Below are positions 1-8,640 of a stretch of DNA of 64,000 nt, piece after piece. Position 1 is the first letter of the stretch. The number at the start of each line of letters is the position of its first letter. The position numbers and the translations under genes were made by a program. The notes under the pieces were generated by a model. It did not search any database. It was not told where the DNA came from and worked only from the letters and a program-made list of their open reading frames with translations. This DNA comes from Ancalomicrobiaceae bacterium (GTDB lineage: Bacteria > Pseudomonadota > Alphaproteobacteria > Rhizobiales > Ancalomicrobiaceae): contig JARLIU010000097.1 in the NCBI GenBank assembly GCA_031291595.1, positions 1 through 64,000 of the forward strand, read 5' to 3'.

Positions 1-834
1 CAGACCCTGCGGATCGTAGAGGGTCGGGCTCTCGGCCAGCGGATCGGCCTCCATCGAGCGCGGGCTGGGCGTCGTGGCCGGTATCGCAACCGTCGCCGCC
101 AACTTGGCCTGATCGGCCGCCACCGGCACCTGTACCGGCTGGGCCGGGCCGGGCGAATTCGGCTTGGGTCGCGCCTTGCGCGGCGCCTGCGGCGTCACCT
201 GCGGCGGCGCGGCGTTGGGGTCGGTCGTGGTCTGCGGATTGCCGGCCGGTTGTGTCGATGACGAGCTGCGCGCCGGCGTCCAGGCCGTCGTCGGGGCAAC
301 GCCCGGCGGCTGCATCGCCGGATCAGGCACCGTGATGTTCGGGACCAGTTGGTCGTCGTCACCCTGGTCCGGCGCCGGCGCCGTGACGTCGAGGCTCGGG
401 TCGACCGGTACGGTCGCATCGCCGGGGCTCGCCGGAGTGTAGGCCTTGCGCGGTGTGGTGGTGCCGGTGATGACCGGATCGTCCGGAACGCTCGAACGCA
501 GCGCGAAATCCGGCTGCGGCACGGACCGCTCCGCTCGCTTCGGCGCAATCGGCCCGGCGGGAGCCGTCTTCGCAGCCTTTGCCGGCTCGACCGGTTTGGC
601 CCTGCCCGGCTTCACCGGCTTGACCCCCGTCGCCGGTTTCGCCGTTGCCGGATCGGTCGAAATGGCATCGGGCATCGGCTGCAGCGTCGGGGCGGTCAGG
701 CTGGTCGGAGCCTCCGGCTGCGGCCCCGCGGCAAGTGCGCTGCCCGCCGGCCACAGCCCGGCCATCGAACCGGCCACCGGCCAGAGGCCGGCCATCGAGG
801 CGGCTAGAGCGAAGGACAGCGCAGCGCGCGGCAT
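1..834 (-). CDS. Pro/Ala-rich exported protein, C-terminus cut by window edge
   Basis: The frame is open from an ATG at 834 to the first base of the window, giving 278 codons with no stop, so the gene runs off the left edge. The N-terminus (MPRAALSFALAASMAGLWP) looks like a signal peptide, followed by roughly 240 residues of low-complexity Pro/Ala/Thr/Lys sequence. Within the signal region the segment MAGLWP occurs twice, 12 residues apart, as a small tandem duplication. Disordered, proline-rich N-termini of this kind precede outer-membrane beta-barrel domains in rhizobia, and the last visible residues (LYDPQGL) would fit such a junction, but the decisive part is outside the window. A CtrA-like site lies about 70 bases upstream. 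I do not recognise the family with confidence. Confidence 0.6.
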   Translation of the reverse strand, partial: MPRAALSFALAASMAGLWPVAGSMAGLWPAGSALAAGPQPEAPTSLTAPTLQPMPDAISTDPATAKPATGVKPVKPGRAKPVEPAKAAKTAPAGPIAPKRAERSVPQPDFALRSSVPDDPVITGTTTPRKAYTPASPGDATVPVDPSLDVTAPAPDQGDDDQLVPNITVPDPAMQPPGVAPTTAWTPARSSSSTQPAGNPQTTTDPNAAPPQVTPQAPRKARPKPNSPGPAQPVQVPVAADQAKLAATVAIPATTPSPRSMEADPLAESPTLYDPQGL

Positions 835-903
835 GGAGACCCAATCGGACAGGACGACGTCCGGACACCCGGACAAATCTTGCCGAAATGTAAATGCTTG
901 TGG

Positions 904-918
904 TTAACCGAAGCTTAC
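904..918 (-). promoter_or_regulatory. Possible CtrA-type binding site
   Basis: The plus strand reads TTAACCGAAGCTTAC, that is TTAA, seven bases, TTAC. The consensus for the alphaproteobacterial cell-cycle regulator CtrA is TTAA-N7-TTAA, so there is one mismatch. It lies about 70 bases upstream of the exported-protein gene ending at 834. This is a sequence match only; short motifs of this kind also occur by chance. Confidence 0.25.
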
Positions 919-1045
919 CAGCTCGGCGACAGGCGATGGTCGGAAGCGTCTCGGCTGGCCGTAGCCTTGAGGCGCGGCGCGAACTGGCGGCGCAAGCGGC
1001 AAGTCGGCGAGTTCGGTCGACGAACGCCAGGAGCTGCGAGAGGAT

Positions 1046-1177
1046 GTGTTGTTCGTGCGCCGGCTGCGGCGAGCACTCGATGGCGCGGCCGCCAAGGTCG
1101 GCTATGCGGTGCTCATGGCCGGCCTGGCGCTGCTGGCCGGGCTGATCGCTACCGGGTGGAAATTCAAGTTCGGCTGA
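1046..1177 (+). CDS. Small single-pass membrane protein, holin-like position
   Basis: A 43-codon frame starts at GTG 1046, or at GTG 1055, which is better spaced from the purine-rich GAGAGGA ending at 1043. The product has a basic N-terminal part (VRRLRRALDG) and one hydrophobic stretch (GYAVLMAGLALLAGLIATGW). It ends 16 bases before the large secreted protein gene, and the two are probably co-transcribed. Short basic one-helix proteins next to tail-fibre genes in phages are often holin-like, which is the basis for that suggestion. The frame stays open upstream to a stop near 967 but offers no normal start codon there. It is small enough that it could be non-coding. Confidence 0.45.
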   Translation: MLFVRRLRRALDGAAAKVGYAVLMAGLALLAGLIATGWKFKFG

Positions 1178-1193
1178 TAGGACAGGTGCTCTG

Positions 1194-3239
1194 ATGAAAA
1201 CTCGCCTTCTCGCCGCCGTGTTGGCGGTTTTCGCACTCCTCGGCCTTGCCGGCTTCGTCGCCAACCAGGTCGTCGGCTTCGACAACAGCGCCGGCGCCAT
1301 CTGTGTCTACGACAAGGCGTCGACGCCATCCTGCGCAGCGATGGGCATGATCGACAGCGTCAATCACTGGTACATCGCCAAGACCGGCGTCGACAACAAC
1401 ACGCAGCTGGCGGCCATCGCCGTGTCGTCGACGTGGTCCGGGTTCGCGGTTGAGCGAAAAGGCTTCGCCACGGTCGGCGACGGCGGCCGCGCCACCTACA
1501 TCTACGCGACCAGTGCCTGCTCCATGAATGCCGGGGCGGGCGACGGCGGCTCGCAGGTGGCGGCCACGGCGGGCGGCTGCTGGCTGGCGTCGTTCGGCGG
1601 CGGACCGGTCGACCACCGGGCGTTCTGCGGCTCCGCCAAGTCCGACTACACCGCATGCATCAATGCTGCCCTGGCCACCGAGCCGGACGTGCTGTTGTCG
1701 CCCGGGCAATGGCACGTGACCGACAAAGTCACCTGTCCGTCTGGCAAGAAGTTTCACGGCAACGGCAAATACACCTCCATCCTGCAGGTCGGCAATGCCG
1801 GCGGCAATGACTTCAACATGGTCGCGACGGGCGTCGTGCATCTGGGCACACCCAGCGTGCAGCCGGGGTGCGACTTCGACGCCATCGGCATCACGTTTGT
1901 TCAGCCCGACACCACGGTCCGCGCCAACCTCATTCCGTATCCGCCAGCGATCGAGGTCATTGACCAGCCGGAGACGACGATCGGCGTCGGCGACGGTGTC
2001 CGCATCGCGGCGGCGTGGCAGTGCATCGACCTCACCGGCAATTCCGGCCGGTCGGTGCTCGGCCGCATCGAATGCGGCGCCTTCGCCAAGGGGCTGGAGA
2101 TCGACGGCTCGCTCGGCTTCGTCCACGTCGTGTCGTTCGCCGAGAGTCCGTACGGCATGACCGTCAACCAGATAGCGGTCTACGGCGACGGGACCAACAT
2201 CGGCATCGAACAGGGGCGCTGCGACGGTTGCAACTACGGGCTGGTGTCCCTGTTCGAGACGAGTTTCAACGCCACCGCCAACAATGTCAGATCGGCGGGA
2301 ACCAACATCGCCAACCTCCAACTGGATGCCAACGAAGCCAACCTCAACTGGACTGCCGGCCTCGGACAGATCGTCAATCTGTATTCCTCCAAGGGCAACA
2401 CCAGCGTGCACAATGCGCTGGCGGTGTCTGGCGGCAATCTGTCGATCAGCCAGGTGCGGTTCGCCTCCTCCTCGACGGTCCCGGACATTCTCGTCTCCGG
2501 CGGCACCCTCAACCTCCAGGGCGGCATCCACGCCGATTTTGCCAACGGCACGCCGGCCGTGTCGGTGACAGGCGGCCTGCTGAAGCTCGCCAATATGGTC
2601 TATCAGGTCAATTCCAACGTCGCCAGGACCGCGCCGATCGTCAAGCAGGCGACGCCCGGCATCCTCGATCTGTCCAATTCGATCGTGCTGACCGCCATGG
2701 GTACCGGCAGCGGCAACTTCGTCGATATCGGCAACGACGTGCCCGGCAACCGACTGTCCGGCCTCAACGGGCGCGGCTGGGGCTACAATCTGCCGTTCGT
2801 CACATCCAACGGCTTCTATGACATCGAGACGTCGTTCGCCCTGAGCAACAGTTCCTGCGCTCCGACCTTCGCCACGCCGGGCGATTTCAGCGCGGGGACG
2901 GTCACGGCCAGCGGCGAATACTTCCGCAAGGGCAACACGGTGCAGTTCAACCTGTCGTGCACGTTCCATCCGACGTTCACCACCGCGGCCGGCGCCTTCT
3001 CGATGCCGACAGGGCTGCCGACGCCGCTCGATGCCAACACCGCCGTCTCGCTCGGCGCGTTCTCCAACGTCAGTTATCTGGCCGGCAACTTGATCACCGC
3101 GGAAATCCAGTCGACCAACGCCGCCGTCGTGCCGCGGCTGCTGGCGAGCAACGCCGCTCTCCGCAACCTTGGGACCAGCAATGTGCGGTCCGGATCGGCG
3201 CCGGTGTTCCGGGTGAGCGGCAGCTACCGGGTCAAGTGA
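1194..3239 (+). CDS. Secreted tail-spike-like beta-helix protein
   Basis: A 681-residue protein with a clear N-terminal signal or anchor (MKTRLLAAVLAVFALLGLAG). Residues about 150-500 contain a 'pectate-lyase-like' onset (a start of the type LLSPGQWHVTDKV...GNGKYTSIL) followed by repeated short beta-strand segments rich in Gly, Asn, Val and Ile, as in right-handed parallel beta-helices. The C-terminal 120 residues (GTVTASGEYFRKGNTVQFNL onward) resemble the terminal receptor-binding modules of phage tail fibres and spikes. Several cysteines lie in the N-terminal half, consistent with export. No phage structural genes flank it, so it may be a phage remnant or a domesticated surface protein. The sequence shows no catalytic motif that I can name. 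Confidence 0.6.
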   Translation: MKTRLLAAVLAVFALLGLAGFVANQVVGFDNSAGAICVYDKASTPSCAAMGMIDSVNHWYIAKTGVDNNTQLAAIAVSSTWSGFAVERKGFATVGDGGRATYIYATSACSMNAGAGDGGSQVAATAGGCWLASFGGGPVDHRAFCGSAKSDYTACINAALATEPDVLLSPGQWHVTDKVTCPSGKKFHGNGKYTSILQVGNAGGNDFNMVATGVVHLGTPSVQPGCDFDAIGITFVQPDTTVRANLIPYPPAIEVIDQPETTIGVGDGVRIAAAWQCIDLTGNSGRSVLGRIECGAFAKGLEIDGSLGFVHVVSFAESPYGMTVNQIAVYGDGTNIGIEQGRCDGCNYGLVSLFETSFNATANNVRSAGTNIANLQLDANEANLNWTAGLGQIVNLYSSKGNTSVHNALAVSGGNLSISQVRFASSSTVPDILVSGGTLNLQGGIHADFANGTPAVSVTGGLLKLANMVYQVNSNVARTAPIVKQATPGILDLSNSIVLTAMGTGSGNFVDIGNDVPGNRLSGLNGRGWGYNLPFVTSNGFYDIETSFALSNSSCAPTFATPGDFSAGTVTASGEYFRKGNTVQFNLSCTFHPTFTTAAGAFSMPTGLPTPLDANTAVSLGAFSNVSYLAGNLITAEIQSTNAAVVPRLLASNAALRNLGTSNVRSGSAPVFRVSGSYRVK

Positions 3240-3473
3240 CGCTGATCGCCGCGGGGATGGAAACCCACATGCGGGGGCTGATGGAGACGTGCGGCAAACA
3301 CCCGGAAAGCGACCTCCATCGCATCGGTGGTGGATACAAGCTATTGAAGCTAAACGATTAAAAATTCGCGCGAGGTTTCCGCTCGGCCGCCATTCGCGCC
3401 ATTGCCCTGTTCCGGCGATTGAAACGTGCTAAAAGCCCGCTCCTGGATTTGGAATCAGGTTGGGAGAGGATGA

Positions 3474-4463
3474 ATGGCTGAGACGGCCGCGATCGGCGAA
3501 CCCGAGGCGCTCGCTTCGGCGCGGCGCACGCTCCAGACCGAGGCCGCCGGCCTCGCCACCCTGATCGCCGCGCTCGATGGCCCGCTCGGCGCCGACGTCG
3601 CCCGTGCCGCCGCGGCCATCGCCGCCGCTACGGGCCGGCTGGTCGTCACCGGCATCGGCAAGTCCGGCCACATCGGCCGCAAGATCGCCTCCACCATGGC
3701 CTCGACCGGCACGCCGGCGCTGTTCGTGCATCCGAGCGAGGCGAGCCACGGCGATCTCGGCATGGTGACCCCGGACGACATCGTGCTGGCGCTGTCCTGG
3801 AGCGGCGAATCGAGCGAGCTGGCGGCGATCCTCAACTATACCCGTCGCTTCCGTGTCACGTTGATCGCCGCGACTTCGGCGCGGCAATCGACGCTCGGCC
3901 GCGCCGCCGACATCGTGCTTGAACTGCCGCAAGCGCCCGAGGCCTGCCCGCACGGGCTGGCGCCGACCACCTCGACGCTGTTGCAGCTGGCGCTCGGCGA
4001 TGCGCTGTCCATCGCGCTGCTGGAGGGCCGCGGCTTCACCGCACAGGACTTCCATGTATTCCATCCCGGCGGCAAGCTCGGCGCCAACCTCCGCCTGGTG
4101 CGCGAGGTCATGCACCAGGGCGAGCGGCTGCCGCTGGTCGAGCGGGGAACGCCGATCGTCGAGGCGATCCGGGTCGTCAGCGCCAAGGGGTTCGGCTGCG
4201 TCGGCGTCGTCGATGCATCCGGCGTGCTGGTCGGCATCATCACCGACGGCGATATCCGCCGCCACATCGGCGACGGCTTCCTGTCGCTTGCCGTCGACGA
4301 AGTGATGACGACCAACCCGAGGACGACGCGACCGGAAGCGTTGCTGGCCAGCGCCATCGAGACGCTGAATTCCTTGAATATCACCGCGCTGATCGTCACC
4401 GAGGCCGGCAGGCCGGTCGGCATCGTGCATATGCACGACCTGCTCAGGGCGGGGGTTGCGTGA
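3474..4463 (+). CDS. kdsD: D-arabinose-5-phosphate isomerase (KdsD/KpsF family)
   Basis: This cytoplasmic enzyme interconverts D-ribulose 5-phosphate and D-arabinose 5-phosphate, the first step to Kdo for lipopolysaccharide or capsule. The 329-residue length is typical. Residues 35-185 form the SIS sugar-isomerase domain with the signature GIGKSGHIGRK (60-70) and HPSEASHGDLG (86-96); two CBS domains follow (about 205-265 and 275-329). The start is supported by GGGAGAGG just upstream of ATG 3474. The gene is convergent with hemH, and a palindromic repeat lies between them. KpsF paralogs sit in capsule loci, but here there is no capsule gene next door, so the housekeeping KdsD role is the better guess. 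Confidence 0.93.
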   Translation: MAETAAIGEPEALASARRTLQTEAAGLATLIAALDGPLGADVARAAAAIAAATGRLVVTGIGKSGHIGRKIASTMASTGTPALFVHPSEASHGDLGMVTPDDIVLALSWSGESSELAAILNYTRRFRVTLIAATSARQSTLGRAADIVLELPQAPEACPHGLAPTTSTLLQLALGDALSIALLEGRGFTAQDFHVFHPGGKLGANLRLVREVMHQGERLPLVERGTPIVEAIRVVSAKGFGCVGVVDASGVLVGIITDGDIRRHIGDGFLSLAVDEVMTTNPRTTRPEALLASAIETLNSLNITALIVTEAGRPVGIVHMHDLLRAGVA

Positions 4464-4499
4464 ATGCGACAAGAAAGAGAAGCCAACTATTTTCTTCGA

Positions 4500-4570
4500 C
4501 ATTGCGAGCGCAGCGAAGCAATCTAGAAAGCCAAAGGAAGACTCTGGATTGCTTCGCTGCGCTCGCAATG
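4500..4570. repeat. Palindromic intergenic repeat, 23-bp perfect arms
   Basis: Arms at 4500-4522 and 4548-4570 are perfect reverse complements around a 25-base spacer. The arms begin CATTGCGAGCG and end CGCTCGCAATG, which is the hallmark of a palindrome scattered between genes in many alphaproteobacteria, often seen as 'SEAIQ' or 'LDCFAALAM' in spurious translations. It lies between the convergent ends of kdsD and hemH, where it could form a bidirectional transcript-end hairpin. Confidence 0.85.
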
Positions 4571-4611
4571 ACGGTTTCTATTGTAAATAGACGCCAGCCA
4601 ACGCCATAATA

Positions 4612-5679
4612 CTAGATCCACCCCGCCAATTCGCGCCGGGTCACCGCTTCCAGCACGTCCATGCCCGGCTCGGAATCGTTCAGGCACGGCACGAGATGGA
4701 ACATCTCGCCGCCGGCATGACGGAAGATCTCGGCATTCTCGCGGGCGATTTCGTCGAGCGTCTCCAGGCAATCGGAGGAAAAGCCGGGCGTGATCACGGC
4801 GAGCCGCTTGACGCCGGCTTTGGCCAGCGCCTCCACCGTCTTGTCGGTGTAGGGCTGCAGCCATTCCTCCGGTCCGAACCGCGACTGGAACGTCATCCGC
4901 AGCCGCTTGCCGTCCAAGCCCGTTGCCGCCTGCAGCAGCCTGACCGTCTTGGCGCACTGGCAGTAATAGGGATCGCCCTTGGCGAAATAGGACTGCGGGA
5001 TGCCGTGGAACGAGGCAAGAACCACCTCGGGCTCCCAGTCGAGGCCGGCAAGCGAGGCGCGCATCGAGCGGGCAAGCGCACCGATATAGGCCGGATCGTC
5101 GTAATAGGACGGCACGGTCCTGACCGCCGGTTGCCAGCGCAGCCGCGCCAGATGCTCGAATACCGCGTCGTTGACGGTTGCCGTCGTCGCCGCGGCATAT
5201 TGCGGATAGAGCGGAAAGATGAGGATGCGGTCGCAACCCGCCGCCTGCAGCGCATCGAGCCGATCCGCGATCGACGGATTGCCGTAGCGCATCGCCCAGT
5301 CGACCACGACGCGATCGGAAACCGCCGCCAGCCGCGCGCCGAGCTTCTCGGCCTGGCTCCGGGTGATGGTCCTGAGCGGCCCTTCGTCCCGCTCGTGGTT
5401 CCAGACCTTGGCATAGTCGCGGCCCTTCCTCCCCGGCCGCGTCGTCAGAATGACGAGGTTCAAGAGCGGCCACCACAGCAGCCGCGGCGTCTCGATGACG
5501 CGCCGGTCGGAGAGGAATTGCTTCAAATACCGCCGCATCGACCAGTAGTCGGTGCCGTCCGGCGTACCGAGCGCCACGATCAGCACGCCGAGCTTGCCGG
5601 AGGCGACGGCGGGATGGTCGGCGGGACGGGCGTCGTTCAGCGGGACGGACGGCGAAGTGGCGGCTGGCGTGGACGTCAA
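4612..5679 (-). CDS. hemH: Ferrochelatase
   Basis: Inserts Fe(II) into protoporphyrin IX in the last step of haem synthesis. The 355-residue product shows the family pattern LIVALGTPDG near residue 33, the ASFHGIPQSYFAKGDPY segment that carries the catalytic histidine (about residue 215), QSRFGPEEWLQPYTD, and the C-terminal signature PGFSSDCLETLDEI. The first 28 residues are a poorly conserved Ala/Pro/Ser extension, and a later start is possible. It faces kdsD across the palindrome at 4500-4570. Confidence 0.95.
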   Translation of the reverse strand: MTSTPAATSPSVPLNDARPADHPAVASGKLGVLIVALGTPDGTDYWSMRRYLKQFLSDRRVIETPRLLWWPLLNLVILTTRPGRKGRDYAKVWNHERDEGPLRTITRSQAEKLGARLAAVSDRVVVDWAMRYGNPSIADRLDALQAAGCDRILIFPLYPQYAAATTATVNDAVFEHLARLRWQPAVRTVPSYYDDPAYIGALARSMRASLAGLDWEPEVVLASFHGIPQSYFAKGDPYYCQCAKTVRLLQAATGLDGKRLRMTFQSRFGPEEWLQPYTDKTVEALAKAGVKRLAVITPGFSSDCLETLDEIARENAEIFRHAGGEMFHLVPCLNDSEPGMDVLEAVTRRELAGWI

Positions 5680-5820
5680 GACCGGTTCCTCTGATGAGCG
5701 TCAACGGAGATAACATTCTCCGGCCGAGATGGAAGCATCTCCTCGGGGTCGTCCCGGATGATCCGCCGCCGAGCCGGATCGGCCCGACACGCGGCGCAAG
5801 ATGAAGCCGGACCGGCGCAC

Positions 5821-6333
5821 CTAAGCCATGCCGCTGTTGCCGCGCGCGCGGCGCGGGCGCAGGGCACGGACGAAGATCGTCAGGATCGCGATGCCGAAGA
5901 GGCCGATCCCAGCCCCGAACAGACCCGCGGCGAGGCCATCGAGCGTCGTCGGCACCGCCGGCCGGAAGGTCGCCCAGGTGCCGGCGGCAAGCGTCGGATC
6001 GAGATCGACGACCAGCGCCGTCAGCCGCCCGACGATCGTCGCATCGGCGAAGATCTCCTGCTGCCGCTGCAGCCGCTCCTGGCGCGCGATCGTATCCTCT
6101 GCCGCCTGACCACGCCTGCGGGCGATCTCGTCGGCGTTGGCCTTGAGCCGCGCGATCGCCGCGTCGACCGACAGGCCGGAAGAACGTGCATCGGCGGCAA
6201 ACCGCTCGACCTCGCGCGTCACTTCGTCGAGCGCGCCACCGAGCCGCTGCCGATACTGCTGCTGGAATTCGGGCGCCTGCGAGAACAGGCAGCCCATCAG
6301 CAGCGCCACAATCAGGGTGATCAATCGCGGCAC
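5821..6333 (-). CDS. DUF2937 family membrane protein
   Basis: A 170-residue protein with an N-terminal hydrophobic segment (LITLIVALLMGCLFSQAP), a long charged helical middle part (residues about 25-110, rich in Arg, Glu and Gln, probably coiled-coil and periplasmic), and a C-terminal transmembrane segment (about 135-158) ending in a basic tail. The opening, in which SQAPEFQQQY is followed by RLGG, matches the DUF2937 family of proteobacterial inner-membrane proteins. No function is established. It sits alone between hemH and the WD40 gene, all on the minus strand. Confidence 0.75.
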   Translation of the reverse strand: MPRLITLIVALLMGCLFSQAPEFQQQYRQRLGGALDEVTREVERFAADARSSGLSVDAAIARLKANADEIARRRGQAAEDTIARQERLQRQQEIFADATIVGRLTALVVDLDPTLAAGTWATFRPAVPTTLDGLAAGLFGAGIGLFGIAILTIFVRALRPRRARGNSGMA

Positions 6334-6419
6334 GGCGAACGTCCTTCGGCCTCGAACGCGACCGGCGCGACCGCCGGTGCCATGGCGAGCCTGCCGACCC
6401 GGTGTCGCCCCGTCAAGCC

Positions 6420-7397
6420 TCAGCTGCGGATGTCGATCACCCCGGCAGCACCGCCTTCGGTGCCGAAAGCCAGCCGGCCGCCGTCGCGATCCCAGGCGAG
6501 CGCCGATAAGGGATCCTTGTCCGGACGCCGCAACACCACTTCGGCATTGTCGGAAAACCGCACCGCCAGCACCAAGCCGTCGTCATAGCCGATGGCGACC
6601 ACCTCTTCGGCCGGATGGCAGGCTACCCGCACCACCGTTTGCGCCGTGGCGCCGAGCTGCAGCGGCGCCTTGCCCATCGGCCCGTCCTTGGTGATGAACG
6701 GCCAGAGAATGGCGGCGCCGGCTCCCGACGTCGCCAGATATTTGCCCTTGGTGCTCCAGGAGATCGATTTGACCTTCACCGGATAGCCGGTCATGCGCAT
6801 GTGCTTCACGTCTTCGACGCGCCAGCCGTGCAGCGCCGGCTCCTGCATGGTGGTGACGACGAAGCGCCCGTCGGGCGAAACCGTGATGCCGGTATGGGCG
6901 CCCTTCCACGGCAGGTCGACCGGATTGCCCTTGGCGTTGACCCAGAGCAGGCAGGCCTTGTCGGTGGTGGCAGTGGCAAGCCTCAGCCCCTTCGGCAGAA
7001 AGGCCACGCCGCCGACCGCCTTTTCATGCGGGAACTCCAGGACCGACCCGTTGGCAAGCGCCACCCACGCGGTGCGGCCGCTGGCGAAGGCGACAGCCTC
7101 CTGCGGGCCGATCGCCACCTGATCGATCCACTTGTTCTTCTTTTCGGCAACGAGCCTGGCCTCGCCGGCGCCGTGCCGCATCACCCTGCCATCGTCGCCG
7201 ACGGTCACCGCCCACTTGCCGTCGGCCGAGACCGCGACCGCCAGGATGGCATCGCCATGCGCTTGCGTCGTTACCTGATCGGCGCCGGTTTCGCCGACGA
7301 CGAAGCGGCCGTCGGCCAGCGCAAACAACGGCAAATCATGCAGGAATCCGGCGCCGACGACATGGGCGCCGAAGGAGACAGGCGTCAGGCTGGGCAA
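6420..7397 (-). CDS. Cytoplasmic WD40-repeat protein
   Basis: A 325-residue beta-propeller protein with repeated units of the kind 'VAVSADGKWAVTVGDDGRV', 'ITVSPDGRFVVT' and 'LAWDRDGGRLAFGTEGG'. I place the start at TTG 7397 (protein begins LPSLTPVSFGAHVV) because a GAGG ribosome-binding sequence lies eight bases upstream. Starting further upstream would overlap the neighbouring GTPase gene and add residues without family character. No signal peptide is visible. It is downstream of and co-directional with the CobW-type GTPase, 95 bases away, so it may belong to the zinc module. A link to the periplasmic zinc chaperone AztD, also a propeller, is only suggestive because this protein lacks an export signal. 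Confidence 0.75.
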   Translation of the reverse strand: MPSLTPVSFGAHVVGAGFLHDLPLFALADGRFVVGETGADQVTTQAHGDAILAVAVSADGKWAVTVGDDGRVMRHGAGEARLVAEKKNKWIDQVAIGPQEAVAFASGRTAWVALANGSVLEFPHEKAVGGVAFLPKGLRLATATTDKACLLWVNAKGNPVDLPWKGAHTGITVSPDGRFVVTTMQEPALHGWRVEDVKHMRMTGYPVKVKSISWSTKGKYLATSGAGAAILWPFITKDGPMGKAPLQLGATAQTVVRVACHPAEEVVAIGYDDGLVLAVRFSDNAEVVLRRPDKDPLSALAWDRDGGRLAFGTEGGAAGVIDIRS

Positions 7398-7492
7398 GCG
7401 AACATCCTCAAGGCATCGACCACGGTCAGCAGCCACCGCCTTCGGCGGCGGCGAAGCGGCCGGCCCGTTGATAGGGCCGGAACTGGCGCGCG

Positions 7493-8458
7493 TCAATTTA
7501 CCTTGCAGGCTTCGAAGCCCTTGCGGATGCCGGCGAAGTCGAGTTCGCGGCCGATGAAGACCAGCCGGCTTTCGCGCGCCTCGTCCGACTTCCACGGGCG
7601 CTGATGATCGCCTTCGACGATCATGTGCACGCCTTGCACGACATAGCGGTCGGGATCGTCGGCAAAAGCCAGGATGCCTTTGAGCCTCAGGATGTTCGGT
7701 CCCTGCTCCTGCGTCACCGCGCCGACCCAGGCCATGAACTTCTGCGTGTCGAGTTCGCCGGCCTTCAGCGAGATCGAGGTGACGTCCTCGTCATGGTGAT
7801 GATGGTCGGCGCTCAGGAAGTCCGGCTCGACCGACAGGATGCGATTGAGGTCGAAGGCGCCGCGATCGAGCACTTCGCCGAGGTCGACGCCGCAGCGCGT
7901 GGTTTCGATCACCCGGGCGTAAGGGTTGATGGCGCGGATGTCGCGCCGGACCGCGGCAAGCTGGTCCGCCGTCACCAGGTCGACCTTGTTCAACAGGATG
8001 ACGTCGGCAAAGGCGATCTGGTCCTCCGCTTCCGGCGCATCGTCGAGCCTCAGCGTCAGATGCTTGGCATCGACCACGGTGACGATGGCGTCGAGCCGCG
8101 TCAGCGCCCTGACGTCGTCGTCCATGAAGAAGGTCTGCGCCACCGGCGCCGGGTCCGCCAAACCCGTCGTCTCGATCAGGATGGCGTCGAACTTGCCCTT
8201 GCGCTTCATCAGCCCTTCGATGATGCGGATCAGGTCGCCGCGCACGGTGCAGCAGATGCAGCCGTTGTTCATCTCGAAGATCTCTTCGTCGGTGTCGACG
8301 ACGAGGTCGTTGTCGATGCCGGTCTCGCCGAATTCGTTGACGATCACCGCATAGCGCTTGCCATGATCCTCGGTGAGAATGCGGTTGAGCAACGTCGTCT
8401 TGCCGGCACCGAGATAGCCGGTCAGCACGGTCACGGGGAGTGGCGTGGTCTCAGTCAT
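7493..8458 (-). CDS. CobW/COG0523 family metal-chaperone GTPase
   Basis: A 321-residue P-loop GTPase of the G3E class, used to deliver metal (commonly zinc) to target enzymes under scarcity. It shows Walker A GYLGAGKT (14-21), the family metal site GCICC (66-70), the G4 motif NKVD, a tetra-histidine run followed by DED near residue 220, and a C-terminal CobW_C domain. ATG 8458 fits the family start ([15 protein letters not shown]). It lies directly downstream of the zinc ABC transporter on the same strand, and a Zur box heads that cluster, so zinc rather than cobalt or nitrile-hydratase service is the likely role. Confidence 0.9.
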   Translation of the reverse strand: MTETTPLPVTVLTGYLGAGKTTLLNRILTEDHGKRYAVIVNEFGETGIDNDLVVDTDEEIFEMNNGCICCTVRGDLIRIIEGLMKRKGKFDAILIETTGLADPAPVAQTFFMDDDVRALTRLDAIVTVVDAKHLTLRLDDAPEAEDQIAFADVILLNKVDLVTADQLAAVRRDIRAINPYARVIETTRCGVDLGEVLDRGAFDLNRILSVEPDFLSADHHHHDEDVTSISLKAGELDTQKFMAWVGAVTQEQGPNILRLKGILAFADDPDRYVVQGVHMIVEGDHQRPWKSDEARESRLVFIGRELDFAGIRKGFEACKVN

Positions 8459-8640
8459 TCTCGTCTTTTCCCAGCTGCCGGACGCCAAGCGCGCCCTCGG
8501 ATTGGATTTGGCGAAGGTCGCCCGGAGCGATCGGGGCGGCCCGAAAGCCGCGCGGCTCCTTCCACGGTGCGGCGCAGCCCGGGGATCCCACGCTGGGAAA
8601 CCCGCGCCGCGCCAAGCCAAAATTCGACAGACGCGTGCTG

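Noticed and set aside
1164-2969. A 601-codon open frame on the minus strand opposite the tail-spike-like gene
   Set aside because: It lies antisense to a gene with signal peptide and domain structure, has Arg/Gly/Asp-rich nonsense composition, and reflects the high GC content.
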